Source of the DNA: Acanthamoeba lenticulata
Taxonomy: Eukaryota; Discosea; Longamoebia; Acanthamoebidae
NCBI GenBank assembly: GCA_002179805.1
Contig: NAVB01000777.1
Location: 1-64,000, forward strand
Length of the DNA stretch: 64,000 bases
Reading direction: 5' to 3'
The notes beneath the pieces were generated by a model. The model searched no databases, was not told the origin of the DNA, and saw nothing but the letters and a program-made list of their open reading frames with translations. Both the position numbers and the translations under genes were made by a program. Each line of letters opens with the position of its first letter. The first letter of the stretch is position 1. Shown one piece after another: positions 45,898 to 57,394 of the stretch.

Positions 45898-48789
45898 TTA
45901 GGGATGGGGCAGGGAGGCGGCGACGAGCTTGAGGACCTCGTCGGTCTTGAGGCGGGCGTTCTCGGGGGCCTTGCGGATGGGCGCCCAGTAGCGGCCGTGG
46001 CGCGGGTCGGCTCGGACGCAGCGGGCGATGAGCTCGGCGCGGGTCTGGTCGGTGCCGTGCTGCTTCTCAAACTTGTAGAAGTAGGCCCAGGTGTCGCCCA
46101 GGTCCGGGTTGAGCACGACGGCGCGGTTGAGCCAGCTGCGGGCCTTGTCCACCTTGCGGTCCTGCCAAAAGACCGTGGCGACGGCGACGATGACGTGCGG
46201 GTCGTTGTCGCAGCGCTTGAGGGCGTCGACGCTCTTGGACTTTTGCTTGGGCCGGGGCTCCATCCACACGGCCTGCGCCCAGAGGAGGCCGCCCGTGGGG
46301 CAGTCCTGGAGGGCCTTGGCCAGGAGGGTCTGCGCGATCTTGGCGTTGCCGGCCCGGAGCTCGACCTCGATGGCCGTGAGCCACAGCTCCTGGGTCTTGG
46401 GGTTCTTGAGGCGCGCCTTCTCGAGCAGCGAGCGGGCCTTCATGGCCGACTGGCGCTCCTCGAGGCTCGCGGCGCAGAGCCACAGCGGGACGCACTCGGG
46501 GCAGTTGATGAGGCCGCGCTGGTAGCTGCTGCGCGCGCCGTCCGGGTTGGACTTCTCGTCGACCTGCCCGCGCATCATCCACAGCTTCGGGTACTGCGGG
46601 TACTTCTGGATGGCCTCGTCGAGCAGCCGCCGGGCCTCGTCGTCGTTGCCCAGCTCGCGCTCGAGCGCGGCCGACTTCATCCACACGCGCTCCGTGCCGG
46701 CGCGCTCGCGGGCCTTGGCCAGCAGCTGCCGCGCGCGGTCCTGCTCGTTGTTCTCGCTCTCGAGCTTGACGGCTGCGAGCCAGATCTGCTCGCTGTCCGG
46801 GTTGGCCCGGAAGGCCTCGGTGAGGATCGTGCGCGCGGCGTCGACGTCGCCGGTGAGCCACTTCTCCTTGGCGGCCATGAGCCACAGGATCTCGGCCTGC
46901 GGGCAGTAGGCGACGGCCTTCTTGAGCGTGGCGTCGAGCGAGTCCTTGGTGCCGTGGTTCTTCTCCAGGTAGGCCGAGCGCAGCCAGACGGACTTTTTGC
47001 CGGGGAAGAGCGCGAGGGCGTGCGCGTAGATGGCGCGCGCGGTCTGGACGCAGCCGTGGGCGAGGCAGCTCTCGGCGTCGTCCATCCAGGTGGACTTGCG
47101 GTCCTCCTCCTCGATGCCGACGCCGACGGTCTCGCGGACGATGGCCTGGCACGTGCTGACAAAGCCTGAGCGCTCGGCCTCCTCGGCCTCCTTGAGCCAC
47201 TGCTCGCGGTCGATGACGACGCCGTTGGCCGAGAGGGACTTGATGGAGCGGTTGATGATGAGCTTGACGCCCTCGTCGTTACCGTTGGCCTCCTCGAGCT
47301 TGGCGGCGGTGATCCAGATGCGCGGGTCTGTCGGGATGGTCTCGCGGGCCTTGTTGAGCACGCGCCGCGCGTTCTCGTAGGTCTCGAGCTTGGCCAGCGC
47401 GAGCCACATGGAGACCGAGTGCGGCACGCACTCGACGGCGCGCGAGAGCATGATGCGCGCGTCGTCGGGCTCCTCGAGCTCGACGGCGGCCTTCCACAGC
47501 TTGACCGACGTCGGCACAAACTCGAGCGCCTTGCGGAGGACGCGCTTCTTGGCTGTGACGTCGGTCTCCAGGTTGGCCGCCTGGATCCAGACCTTGACCG
47601 CGTGCGGGATGTGCCGCACGGCCTTGGCCAATATGGCCTTGGCGTTCTGCGGCGACTGCAGCCGCGCGGCCTCGAGCCAGATGTCCGGGTTCTTGGGGCA
47701 CGCTTGGCACCCCTTGGCCGCCACCTTGCGCGCCTGCGCCAGCCGCCCGGCCACCTCCTCGAGCCGCGCCGCCGCGATCCACCCGGGCGCGTGGCCAGGG
47801 TTGGTCGTCGTCACCGACTTGAGCAGCAGCCGCGCCTTCTTGATGTCTCCGATCTCGGCGTCGGTCGAGACCACCATCGAGTTGAGGTCTGTCAGGTAGC
47901 CCTTGGGGTCGACCACGGTCTGCCCGCTCACCGAGTCCGACACCTGATGCAGCTTGATGTTGAGCACCGTCTTTCGCGCGGCGCCGATCTGGTTCAGGTC
48001 CGTCGTCATCGGCGTCTGCAGGCCTGCCGGGGTCTGCAGCCCGGCCGGGGTATGCAGGCCGCCAAAGCGCTGCTCGCGCGCGTCGAGCGCGTTGGCCTTG
48101 TCGAGCTCGCGCCGCACGCTGTCGAGCACGATCGAGTCCGGGACGGGCGTGTAGCGCTGCGGCCGGTTCTTGCGGCCGCGGTGGTCCCCGATGTCCGGGA
48201 TGGCGTCCCACTCGTCCACGGACACATCGGCCAGCTGCTTCTTGAGGTCCGAGAACTGCAGCTGTAGCTTGGGCTTCTCCACTCGCATCCGCTCGGACTC
48301 GGCCTGTGCCCGGGCCTCGCGCCGCTGCTTGCGCCGCTCCTCCATGCGCTTGTCGACGCCCATCCAGAGCCGATCGGCCTCCTCGTCGTCCTGCTCGTAG
48401 GGGTCCGACGCCGTGATGCTGTGACTGTAGCCTCCAAACTCATCGTAGCTCGACTCTGAGTAATCGAGCCGCTCGGGCTCCTCGCCCTCGGCCGCCGTGT
48501 ACTCGCGCCCGCCAAAGCCGCGTCCACCGCCGGCCACGTAGCCCGCTGGAGCTGTACCAAAGTCGGGCGCGGGCACGCCGCCAGGCATGCCTCGCCCGCC
48601 ACCGGCTGCGGGCGGCACCCCTGGGGCTCCTGGGGCGCCTGGAGCTACTGGGGCGCCTGCGCCGAATGACGGCATCACGCGCGCATTACCGATGTCGGAT
48701 CGTGTGGTAAAGCCCGTCGCACCACGACCCAGACCGGCGACGTAGTTGAGGGGCCCGGGCGCCTGCAGCTTCTTGCGTATATCGGCCAT
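45898..48789 (-). CDS. PRPF6: PRPF6/Prp6 (U4/U6.U5 tri-snRNP splicing factor), intronless
   Basis: One uninterrupted frame of 963 residues, about the length of human PRPF6. The N-terminal PRP1 domain is present (RGATGFTTRSDIGNARVMP, ESSYDEFGGYSHSITASDP, ADVSVDEWDAIPDIGDHRG). More than fifteen HAT/TPR-like helical repeats follow (ARLLLKSVTTTNPGHAPGW, AARLEEVAGRLAQARKVAAK, and so on) to the end at ARLKTDEVLKLVAASLPHP. PRPF6 bridges U5 with U4/U6 in the spliceosome. No introns across 2.9 kb, while neighbours carry up to twelve. The long opposite-strand frames here are GC-bias shadows. Confidence 0.97.
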   Translation of the reverse strand: MADIRKKLQAPGPLNYVAGLGRGATGFTTRSDIGNARVMPSFGAGAPVAPGAPGAPGVPPAAGGGRGMPGGVPAPDFGTAPAGYVAGGGRGFGGREYTAAEGEEPERLDYSESSYDEFGGYSHSITASDPYEQDDEEADRLWMGVDKRMEERRKQRREARAQAESERMRVEKPKLQLQFSDLKKQLADVSVDEWDAIPDIGDHRGRKNRPQRYTPVPDSIVLDSVRRELDKANALDAREQRFGGLHTPAGLQTPAGLQTPMTTDLNQIGAARKTVLNIKLHQVSDSVSGQTVVDPKGYLTDLNSMVVSTDAEIGDIKKARLLLKSVTTTNPGHAPGWIAAARLEEVAGRLAQARKVAAKGCQACPKNPDIWLEAARLQSPQNAKAILAKAVRHIPHAVKVWIQAANLETDVTAKKRVLRKALEFVPTSVKLWKAAVELEEPDDARIMLSRAVECVPHSVSMWLALAKLETYENARRVLNKARETIPTDPRIWITAAKLEEANGNDEGVKLIINRSIKSLSANGVVIDREQWLKEAEEAERSGFVSTCQAIVRETVGVGIEEEDRKSTWMDDAESCLAHGCVQTARAIYAHALALFPGKKSVWLRSAYLEKNHGTKDSLDATLKKAVAYCPQAEILWLMAAKEKWLTGDVDAARTILTEAFRANPDSEQIWLAAVKLESENNEQDRARQLLAKARERAGTERVWMKSAALERELGNDDEARRLLDEAIQKYPQYPKLWMMRGQVDEKSNPDGARSSYQRGLINCPECVPLWLCAASLEERQSAMKARSLLEKARLKNPKTQELWLTAIEVELRAGNAKIAQTLLAKALQDCPTGGLLWAQAVWMEPRPKQKSKSVDALKRCDNDPHVIVAVATVFWQDRKVDKARSWLNRAVVLNPDLGDTWAYFYKFEKQHGTDQTRAELIARCVRADPRHGRYWAPIRKAPENARLKTDEVLKLVAASLPHP

Positions 48790-49179
48790 GCTGGAGCCGC
48801 TGAAATTTATCGCTCTAGATTACTTCGTCTACGCGTGCCTGTCGAGAGGACAAAAGAGTTGATGCAGCTGGCAGATCTAGATGGGGCTTTCTTCTTATCG
48901 GAAAAGAACAAAAGATCCTCTCCAGTGGCCCGATTCTTGCTTTGGCGGTCTGTGCGCCTTCTTCTCTTACGTTTCCCTTCTTTTTCTAAGCGTGCCTGCT
49001 TTCTTTGCTTTTTACGAAATTTTTTGAAAAGTTAATTCAAATTAAAATGTGAAGACGATCGGTCAGCAGAGGCGAACAAAATGATGGGGTTTGATGTGTG
49101 TAACAGAAAGACAAGAGGGAATGATCGATGAGAGGACGAGAGAGGAAGAAGAGGGAGGCCAATTGAATTGATAGCTCCC
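48790..49179. other. Tandem intergenic spacer
   Basis: Promoter side of PRPF6 and 3' side of the zuotin gene, both on the minus strand. No gene or RNA seen. Confidence 0.5.
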
Positions 49180-51912
49180 TCACTTGCCCCCAGCCTTGCC
49201 CCGGAGCTGAGCCACGATGAACTTGTAGCGCTCCACGCAGTCCTTCTTCGACTTGCCCGAAACGGCCGCCGAGATCGAGTCCCAGCGCTGGACGCCGAGC
49301 GAGGCCGGGAACTTCTTGAGCGCCGCCTCGAGCGCCTTCTGCTGCTCCTGCGTCCAGTCCGCCGGGTTCGAGCCGTCGGCCGGTTCCGCCGCCGCGGCGG
49401 CAGCAGGGGCCGACGAGGATGAGGAGGACGACGACGTGGAGGAAGTTGAAGCAGCCGCCTTCTTCTTGCTCTCAACGCCGTTGTTGGCCTTGCTCTCGCC
49501 GTTGTTCTGCGGCTGCTCCACGACAGGCGCGAGATCGGGGATTTGGGTTCGCAGCGAGATGCCGCCAATGGGCCCGCCCGTGTTGATCTTCACCACCTTG
49601 ACGCCCTTGTGCTTGTGGTCCTCGATGTGGACGCCCGGGAGCGCGTTCTTGTCGGCGACGCCCTTGATCTCGCCCACCTTGGCGATGATCTCCTGCACGG
49701 AGCGCGCCTTGACGCCCGAGGCTCGGTCGGCCTTCTGGTTGACGAGGTCAGCGATCATGCGCCAGCGGTTGGGGCTGCCGCCGGGGAACCGGGCGATGCC
49801 CTGGGCCAGGAGGCTCAGCTCGTCATCCGTCCACGGGGCGGGACCCTTGCTCTTCCTGTCCTCGGACGGCGACTTGCCAGTCTGTTGTTGCTGGTCCTGC
49901 TGCTGCTGCTCGGCCGCGGGCTCTTCCTTCTTCTCCTCGGCGACGCCCTTCTCCTTTCGCAGCGCGCGCATCTCGGCATCAAAGGCAGCCTGGGCATCCT
50001 GGTTGGTCTGGATGGCCTTGATCAGCGCTCGGAGGCGCTCGACGGGCAGGCCGCTGCACAGGAATTCCACGTCGTTCGTCGAGGCCTTGAGCTCCGTCGC
50101 ACCGCGGCAAAACTTGCGCAGCTTGGCTCGTGCGTCGCGCAGTGCGTTCGCCTTTCGCTGCCTCTCCTTGGTTTCCTGTTTTATTTTTATTATTATTGTT
50201 AACAATTTAATTTTTAAATTAATATTACTTATTAATAGTTGCAATAAAAAAAGAAACGCCATCCGCACCTCCTCGGCCTTGGCCTTGGCCTCGCGTTCGC
50301 GGGCTTCCCGCTCTTCGGTTTCCTTTCGCTCCTGTTCTTCTCGCTCCTTCCGGATGGCGTCGAGCTTCTCCTGCTTGGCGCGTCGCTTGGCATCCTTCTC
50401 GGCCTGCTTGTGTCGCTTGATTCGCGGGTCGCGCTTGAATGCGCCCTCTGTTTGCGTTCACATTGTCAACATTACGTCGTTGCGGTGGTGAGTCAATTGC
50501 CATTAAAAAAAGAATTTTAAAAAGTAGAAAATGCGTACCGACGAGCGTGGCGACGCGGCTGAGCTCCTCCTTCTTCCTGCGCTTACGGTCGCGCTCGTTC
50601 TGACGCTCCATCCATCGCTTCTCCTCGCGGCTCTCAGCGTCCTCCGGGTTGTACTCATCCTCCCCGGCAAAGTTTCGCCACGAGCGGAAGGACATCCAGA
50701 AGTCGTAGAACTCCATCACCTTGTCGTAGGCCATGTCAGAGTCGCCCAGCTGCGGCACCGGATGGACCTTCGACCACCTGTGCCGCAACAACGGAGAAGT
50801 CAGACCAACCGAACAGCTTCTGCCCATTGGGAGGATGAAGGACGCACTTGCTGTTTCGGTCGAAAACGGGGGCGTAGATGTTGAAGAACTGCTCGTCAGT
50901 CTCCACCTTGATGAGCTCCGAAGGAATCGAGTCGTCGAACGGCTCCGTAGAATCAAACTCACGCCTCTTACGCGGGTCGCTTAGAATGTCATGCGCTGCA
51001 CGAGAAAAAAAGAATTTAATATTAAACATTTAAAAAAAAATCACATGGGTTACTTGAGGACATGTCATGCGTACCACGCGTGAGAGACTTGAACATGGCG
51101 TCGGCCTCCTCGCCGACGACCTCGCCTCCCTTCTTGTCGGGGTGGTGAATTAGGACCTGCTTGCGGTCTGTGGGCGGTGACAAACGTGTGAGCAAGAGTA
51201 CTTGGGGGGTTGAGAGGGAGAGACTATGGGCGAGAGCGCTTCACGTACAGGCCTTTTTGATCTGCTCCTCGGTGGCGCGCCAACGGAGGTGGCCGAGACC
51301 GAGCAGTTCGTAAGGGTCCTCCGTAAGCACGGCGGTCTGCTTCTTGGTGTGATCCTCGGCGTGCTTCTTGCGCATCTTTTCGGCGTGCGCGCGAGTGGCA
51401 TCGTCGATCTGCGGCTCCTCCTCCGCCTCCACCTGAGGCTCCCCGCGAAGTTTGCGCAGAAGCATAGCCTCGAAATTGGCACCTGCAGCTTCAACCCTGA
51501 GGTTGTCGATGGTCTGCTTGAAAGGGAAACCTGTACAACGCAATGACCAATTAATCACCGAATTAGCCCAAGGAACGATTTCCCATATCTCATCTCCGCT
51601 TTAAGATGAAACAAAATCATTCGCTACAAGAACGTTGTTGCTTGTTCAGTAACAACGTTCAGCCATTATGTTGGCCTTGTGCATGCAACGCAGCAACAAG
51701 AGAAAGAAACAAGAATGACAAAACAAAATCAGTTGAGATTCAGAAAGATCGGTACCAGAAAGCTGTTTGCTGATGTGAGAGCCAGCCCAACCGGCCGGTG
51801 GCGCCATGAGGACACGCCTTGAGGTACGCCAGGTGATGTACTGCTCCCAAGCCGAGGGAGCAGCAGACTGCTGAATCGAGGCCGAGATGATATTGAACGC
51901 GTATGACGACAT
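49180..51912 (-). CDS. DNAJC2: DNAJC2/zuotin, ribosome-associated J-protein with two SANT domains
   Basis: About eight exons from MSSYAFNIISASIQQ (the further upstream start in the same frame is a TTG). ZHD/J region: LTEDPYELLGLGHLRWRATE, then VLIHHPDKKGGE with the HPD triad, FKSLTRAAHDILSDPRKRR and WSKVHPVPQLGDSD. MEFYDFWMSFRSWRNF, charged helices and ELSRVATLV follow, then GAFKRDPRIKRHKQAEK. Two SANT/Myb-like domains close the protein (PAPWTDDELSLLAQGIARFP; ADWTQEQQKALEAALKKFP). In animals and fungi it works with an atypical Hsp70 at the ribosome exit tunnel. The SANT pair is present as in animals and plants and unlike yeast zuotin. Confidence 0.95.
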
Positions 51913-52361
51913 GGAGCTCAAATCAGAAGACAAGAGATGTAACGATGCAATAGGGAGAACAAAAGAATCGGAACAGAGATCGAGATGTAGGAACAGAGGC
52001 GGGGAGGCAGCAAAGCAATCAGCCTACTCCGTTTGCTTTTGGCACCGCCGGTGGCCTTGCATTCCCGGATTTTACCCGTTTTCATAAAAAGCAAAAAAAA
52101 AAGTAAAAACTCCCTTCTGTTGAACGTGGAGCAGCGGACACCCACATCAGGCCCGTATGAACTCAGCCCGAGGTTACAGGGTGCACCCTGCTCGAGAAGC
52201 TTGGCTAGGGCCCTTTCCGAACCAACCTCGCCAGTACTCGCCTGTGTGGTTTGTGCGGAAATTTTGCGCACAAGCTGTCGACAAAGTTCTCGCATTTTTC
52301 TGCTGCTCTCTGCCTTCGTTTAAGCTCGTGCCTGAACGCATCTCGCCACACAAAGAGCACA
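51913..52361. other. Divergent intergenic region
   Basis: Shared upstream region of zuotin (minus) and the eIF4B-like gene (plus), both translation-linked. No ORF with family resemblance. A coordinated promoter is possible but not shown. Confidence 0.5.
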
Positions 52362-54086
52362 ATGAGCAAGAAGAAGAAGGCCGTAAAGGTCAATCTCCAA
52401 GAGTTCTTGGCCTCCGATATTGGTGGGCCCGCAGTGGCCTCGGAGGTTCTCCCCAATGCCCCTCGGTGCGCTCAAATCTCTAATTCGGCAAACGACAGTT
52501 GAGCACAAATAATAACACTCAATTTCATCACTCCAGCTCGGCCGACGCCGATGACGAAGGCTTTGGCGACAGGGGCTATGGCGATCGTGATCGTGGTGGT
52601 GGAGGTGGTTACGGCGATCGTGACCGTGGTGGATATGGCGATCGCGATCGTGGTGGTGGTTACGGCGATCGTGGTGGCGGTTATGGCGATCGCGACCGTG
52701 GTGGTGGTGGTTACGGCGATCGTGGTGGTGGTTACGGCGATCGTGGTGGTGGATATGGTGATCGTGACCGCGGCTACGGCGATCGTGGTGGTGGTTATGG
52801 CGATCGTGACCGTGGCGGCGGTTATGGTGATCGCGATCGCGGCTACGGCGATCGTGACCGTGGCGGTGGCTACGGCGACCGTGGTGGTGGCGGCTATGGC
52901 GACCGTGACCGAGGTTATGGCGACCGTGGCGGCGGCTATGGTGATCGCGACCGTGGTGGCGGTTATGGCGACCGTGGCGGTGGCTTTGGCGATCGCGAGC
53001 GTCGTCCAGGTGGCTACGAGCCCCGCGTGCCCCCTGGGGATGCTGCCACGAGCGACCCCACCCCTGCGTACTTGTCTCCCTCCCCCCCCCAATCTCTTCC
53101 CCTATCTGCCCGGACGTGCGCTGACCGCGGCAACCGCCACCAACAGTGAGGCCGGAGCGCGGGAGCGCCCTGCGCCCGCCGCAGCTGCCGAGCCCTCGAA
53201 CCAGCCCCCGCGCGAGCGCAAGAAGCCGGCCTTTGACCCGTTTGGCGGAGCCAAGCCCCGTGAGGTGGTCCTTAAGGAGAAGCCCGACCTGGCCCAGCAG
53301 GTTGTCGAGAAGACGCCTGCTGCCGCCGCCTCTCCTGCAGACGCGCCCGCCTCTCCCGCTGCCACCGGAGACAGCAGCAACGTCGAGGCCGTGACCGAGG
53401 GCGTCGAGAGGATGAACGTGCGCGAAGAGCGCCCCGCCGACAACCGCGTGGCCCCGTCGCGCTACAACACCAGCAAGTACGCGCTTATCACTCACCACGT
53501 GCACGTTGCTTGCTGCTGCAAACAGTCTGGCTGACGTGCACGCACCCACAGCACGGAGGACAACTGGCGCACGGGCCCGAGGGCGGCGCCCAAGCCTCGA
53601 GAGAACGAGCGTGCCGAAGCTGGTGGCGCCTACCGGCCGCCTTCGGCCCGGCGCGGCGGCTACGGCGACCGCGACCGTGGTGGTGGCGGCTTTGGTGACC
53701 GCGACAGGGGCTATGGCGATCGCGACCGTAGTGGCGGCGGCGGTTATGGCAGCCGTGACCGTGGTGGCGGCTATGGCGACCGCGACCGCGAGCGTGGCGG
53801 CGGCTACGGTGATCGGGACCGTGGCGGCGGCTATGGTGATCGTGACCGTGGCGGCGGCTACGGCGGCCGCGACCGCGGATATGGCGATCGCGAGCGTGGT
53901 GGCGGCTATGGCGACCGCGACAGGGGCTATGGCGAGCGCGAGCGTGGCGGCAGCTACGGCGATAGGGAGGACAGGAGGAGTCCGGCCTCCTTCCGCGGCG
54001 GCGAGGACAGGCCCAGGAGCCAGGAGCGCGATTCGGGCAGTCCCGCCTACGATCGTCGTGGCGACGACGAGGAGACGCGCGACTGA
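52362..54086 (+). CDS. eIF4B-like protein with tandem [11 protein letters not shown] repeats, no RRM
   Basis: Four exons (52362-52465, 52537-53067, 53147-53476, 53552-54086) give 499 residues. The start [19 protein letters not shown] matches the N-terminal strip of eIF4B. Two blocks of Gly-Tyr-Gly-Asp-Arg repeats ([15 protein letters not shown] and variants) flank a middle segment with [20 protein letters not shown], again like eIF4B/eIF4H ('[10 protein letters not shown]'). [10 protein letters not shown] precedes the second repeat block. eIF4B stimulates the eIF4A helicase on mRNA 5' leaders. The RRM of animal eIF4B is absent. The arginine-rich repeats probably bind RNA. Confidence 0.78.
52565..53000. 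repeat. Coding minisatellite encoding GYGDRDRGG units
   Basis: Imperfect tandem units such as GGCGATCGTGACCGTGGTGG across exon 2 of the eIF4B-like gene. A related, more diverged block lies at 53657-53965 in exon 4. Confidence 0.9.
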
Positions 54087-54384
54087 GCTCAGGCTCAGCC
54101 GGGGACGGGTGTGTCTCTACTTGGGTCTTTTTTAATATAGTTTTTTTTTCTCTTTATTCCTCCTTTTTGTTATGTTTTTATGTTTTTCTTTATGCACAAA
54201 AGGAAGGAGCTTTTATGGAAAGAACTGGGCGAGCCGAGGGGAGACAGGAAGAACCTGCAAGTGGTCTGTCGTGCGTCTTCTCCATTTGCGAGTCGGACGA
54301 CATAGCGCGTGGTAAAAGATTAATTCTACCGCCTCGCAGGAGAACCTACAGGCAGGTTGTACAGTAGAATAGGCGAATAGCAGG

Positions 54385-57308
54385 ATGGCCGAACATGGAA
54401 CGAAAGCGATGATGGTGATGGGCAGCACTTACCACTCCTACACGGCGGGTGAGAAGAGAGCCTTCTGCATCCGCATAAATCAGCTGCTTGCTGGTGATGC
54501 GGATCTCCAAGACCAACTCCCAATGAACGCTGACTCGAAGGATTTGTTCGAGCTGGTTTCCAAAGGTGTGCTTCTTTGGTACGCACTACTTTACTTTTTT
54601 TACTCTACTTGCAAACGCACAAAGGCTTATTGGCTGTACTTGCATAGTAAGCTGATCGATAAGATAGCACCGGGCTCAATGGAAAAGCGAAAGACCAACC
54701 TGAAGGCCAAAGACATCTTCAACGTTATGATCAACCACAGCGCGGCTATTGAGGCTGCTCGAGAAGCTGTACGCTTCCTCTACTTTCTTGTTCCGTGCGC
54801 CCATGAACGCTCACGCAAGGAGGCCACAAATGTAGGGCTGCAACATTGTCAACATTGGCCCACAGGACTTTGTGGACAAGCAAGAGCACTTGATTCTCGC
54901 CTTCATTTGGCAGCTCCTCAAGGTAACCACCCTAGCGCTCCCTCTCTTTCACTTATGTATTAACTCTCTTGTGCGTGGTGCACAGCTGGAGTTGCTGCGT
55001 GGCGTGAACGAAGTGCAAATGGCCGAGTTCTTCATCGAGGCCGAGATGATCAAAGCCGACGGCGCTGGCGTTGAACGTGTCAAGGCCGAGGCCACCACAT
55101 CCAAGAGGTCGCCCGAAATGGCTCTCTTGAAGTGGTTCAACGCCATGTTGTCCCGCGTGCCGAACTGTCCCATCCACGAAGTCCGCAACTTTGGAGACGA
55201 CATCAAGGTGACATCGCTCTTCCTTGCATCTGCAGTGGCAACCATTTCGCCTGACTGACACGCGAGACTGCAGGGATCGGAAGCCTACATCGTGCTCATG
55301 AACCAGATTGAGCCTGATTTGTGTGGTCTGGAAGGACTGGACTTCCTCGATCTCGTGCGTGCTTCACTTCTCTGCGGTGGTACATTCGGTTCTGACTGCG
55401 TGCCTTTGCTTGTGGTGTGAGTAGGATCAACGCGCCGAGTTCGTGGTGGCCAACGCTTTCAAGTTGGGCTGCAATCCGTTCGTGACCCCCTACGACATCG
55501 TACAGGGCAATAGGAAGCTCAACCTAGCCTTCACCGCAACGCTCTACCACAAGTACGCTGAGTTTGCCGAAAGGCGGCGAGCCGAGGAGGCCCAAAACGA
55601 GGAACTCATCCGAGCCCGCGTACGACGTCGCTCTTGCTCTACTCCACAAGCCCGCTACTCATGCTGACAACCTGATCACTCGCGCAGGAGGAAGCGAAGC
55701 GTCAGCAGCGCGAAGAGCTCGAGGCCAAGAGGCGCGCCGAGGAGGAACTTCTCAGGCAGCAGGAAGAAGAAAGGATGAGGCAGGAAGAAGAGGAAGCCCG
55801 ACTCAGAGCAGAAGAGGAAGAAAGGAGGAGGCAGCAAGAGGAAGAAGAGAAAAGGAAACAGGAGGAGGAAGAAGCCAGGTTGCGCGCGGAAGAAGAGGAG
55901 AGGGAACGGCAGCGCGTTGCCGAAGAAGAGGCCGAGCGGGCGCGCCTCGAGCAGGAGCAGCGCGAGCAAGAAGAAGAAAGGAGGAGGCAGCAAGAGGAAG
56001 AAGAGAAAAAGAAGCAGGAGGAGGAAGCGCGGTTGGCCGCCGAAGAGGCCGAACGGATCCAACGCGAGGAGGAGGAGAGGAAGAGGCGCGAAGAGGAGGA
56101 AGAGAGGAAGCGACGCGAGGAAGAGGCGCAGCGAGAGAGGGACGAGCTCGAGAAGATGCAAAACGAGGAGGAGCGCCAGAAGCGTGAAGAGGAGGAGCGG
56201 ATAAGGAGCAAGGAGGAGCTGCGACGCGAGGAAGAGAAGAGGCTCGCGCAGATTGCCGAAGAGGAGCGCGAACGGTTCCGGAAGCTGCGGCACGAAGAAG
56301 AGCGCGAGCGTCTCCTCAAGATGGAGGAGACCACGCGCAAGGTGGTCGTGGAGGCCGAGCTGCAAGAGAACGCGCAACGCCAGCGGCGGGAGGTGGAGGA
56401 ACAGAAGAGGTGCCTCCCCACACGCTCTCTTCACCAGCCTTCGTTTCGTAACGCGTGTGTTTGTTCTTCCCACACCTCCTGCGCAGACAAAAGATCGAGC
56501 AGCGCAACACGCAGAGGTCGGCATACCCGGTGGTGCTGTTCGTCACCGATGACCCAGCAGAGTACGCCCACGTGGAGGAGCACCTCACCAGCCAAGGTGA
56601 AGTCTTTATGCCCTTGTTTGTTTGTTTGCTTGCTTTAGCTGACCTGGACCTATGACCCATGCCTGTCGCACGACGCAGGCCGCAACGCGGTCTTCTGCGC
56701 CATGGAAGAGGTGCTTGCTCAGGTGGAAGCGACGCGCTCAGACCACATCGTTCTCACGGGCCTCTTCATGTACAAACCGCGCTCATTTTAAGATGTGTTG
56801 GGAAGCGCTACATGGCTACCATGATACATTTAAGCTTACTGCTTGCCATAAACGGACAGGGATGACGAGGAGCACGATGCCGAGCTAGAAGTGGCGTCGT
56901 CGATCGTGGAAAAGTACGGCGACAAGAAGAAAGTGATTTGCTACAACAGCATCATCCAGAAGAAGCCCATCCTCCAGAAGCGGTGTGAAGCCTTTGGCCT
57001 CAGCCCTGTCAAGTACGTGACCTCCCTTGCTTCTCTTGCGCTCGGGAAAGCCAACTCACGAACCTCATACCCCCGCTGGTCACAGGCGCGGCAGTTCGCT
57101 GTGGAAGCTGCTGGGAGTCAAGGACGCGCCCCTCAAGCAGCAGGTTGGCAAGGCCAAGTACTTGTCCCCCGCCGTCTTGCTGGGCACCAAGTCCTCCTCT
57201 CTTTTTGTCCCGCAACTGACACCATCCCATCTCTGTCCCTCCCTTGCGATCCCTTTCAGGTTGCCCATGCCTGGTCCCTCCGCAGCCGCCAAGGCCGCCA
57301 AGTCGTGA
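54385..57308 (+). CDS. Plastin/fimbrin-like actin-binding domain, long charged helix, unknown C-terminal domain
   Basis: About twelve exons. The N-terminus carries two calponin-homology domains of the plastin type: [20 protein letters not shown] joined to [39 protein letters not shown] and [13 protein letters not shown]; then [54 protein letters not shown] and [14 protein letters not shown]. About 240 residues of Glu/Arg/Gln-rich helix follow (55600-56410), likely a single alpha-helix or coiled coil. The last 140 residues ([77 protein letters not shown]) look alpha/beta but I do not recognise them. No EF-hands, and only one pair of CH domains against two in plastins. Confidence 0.8.
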
Positions 57309-57394
57309 GGCCTCTCGTATCTCTCCCCCATCTGCGGACTTGACCATCACTGTGCGCGTGGAGGGCTGCGGTGCTGTTCTTCATGAACACTTCA

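Noticed and set aside
45565..47169. 534-codon open frame on the plus strand
   Set aside because: It lies opposite PRPF6 and arises from GC-rich codon bias (third-position complement). No domain, and the minus frame is unmistakable.
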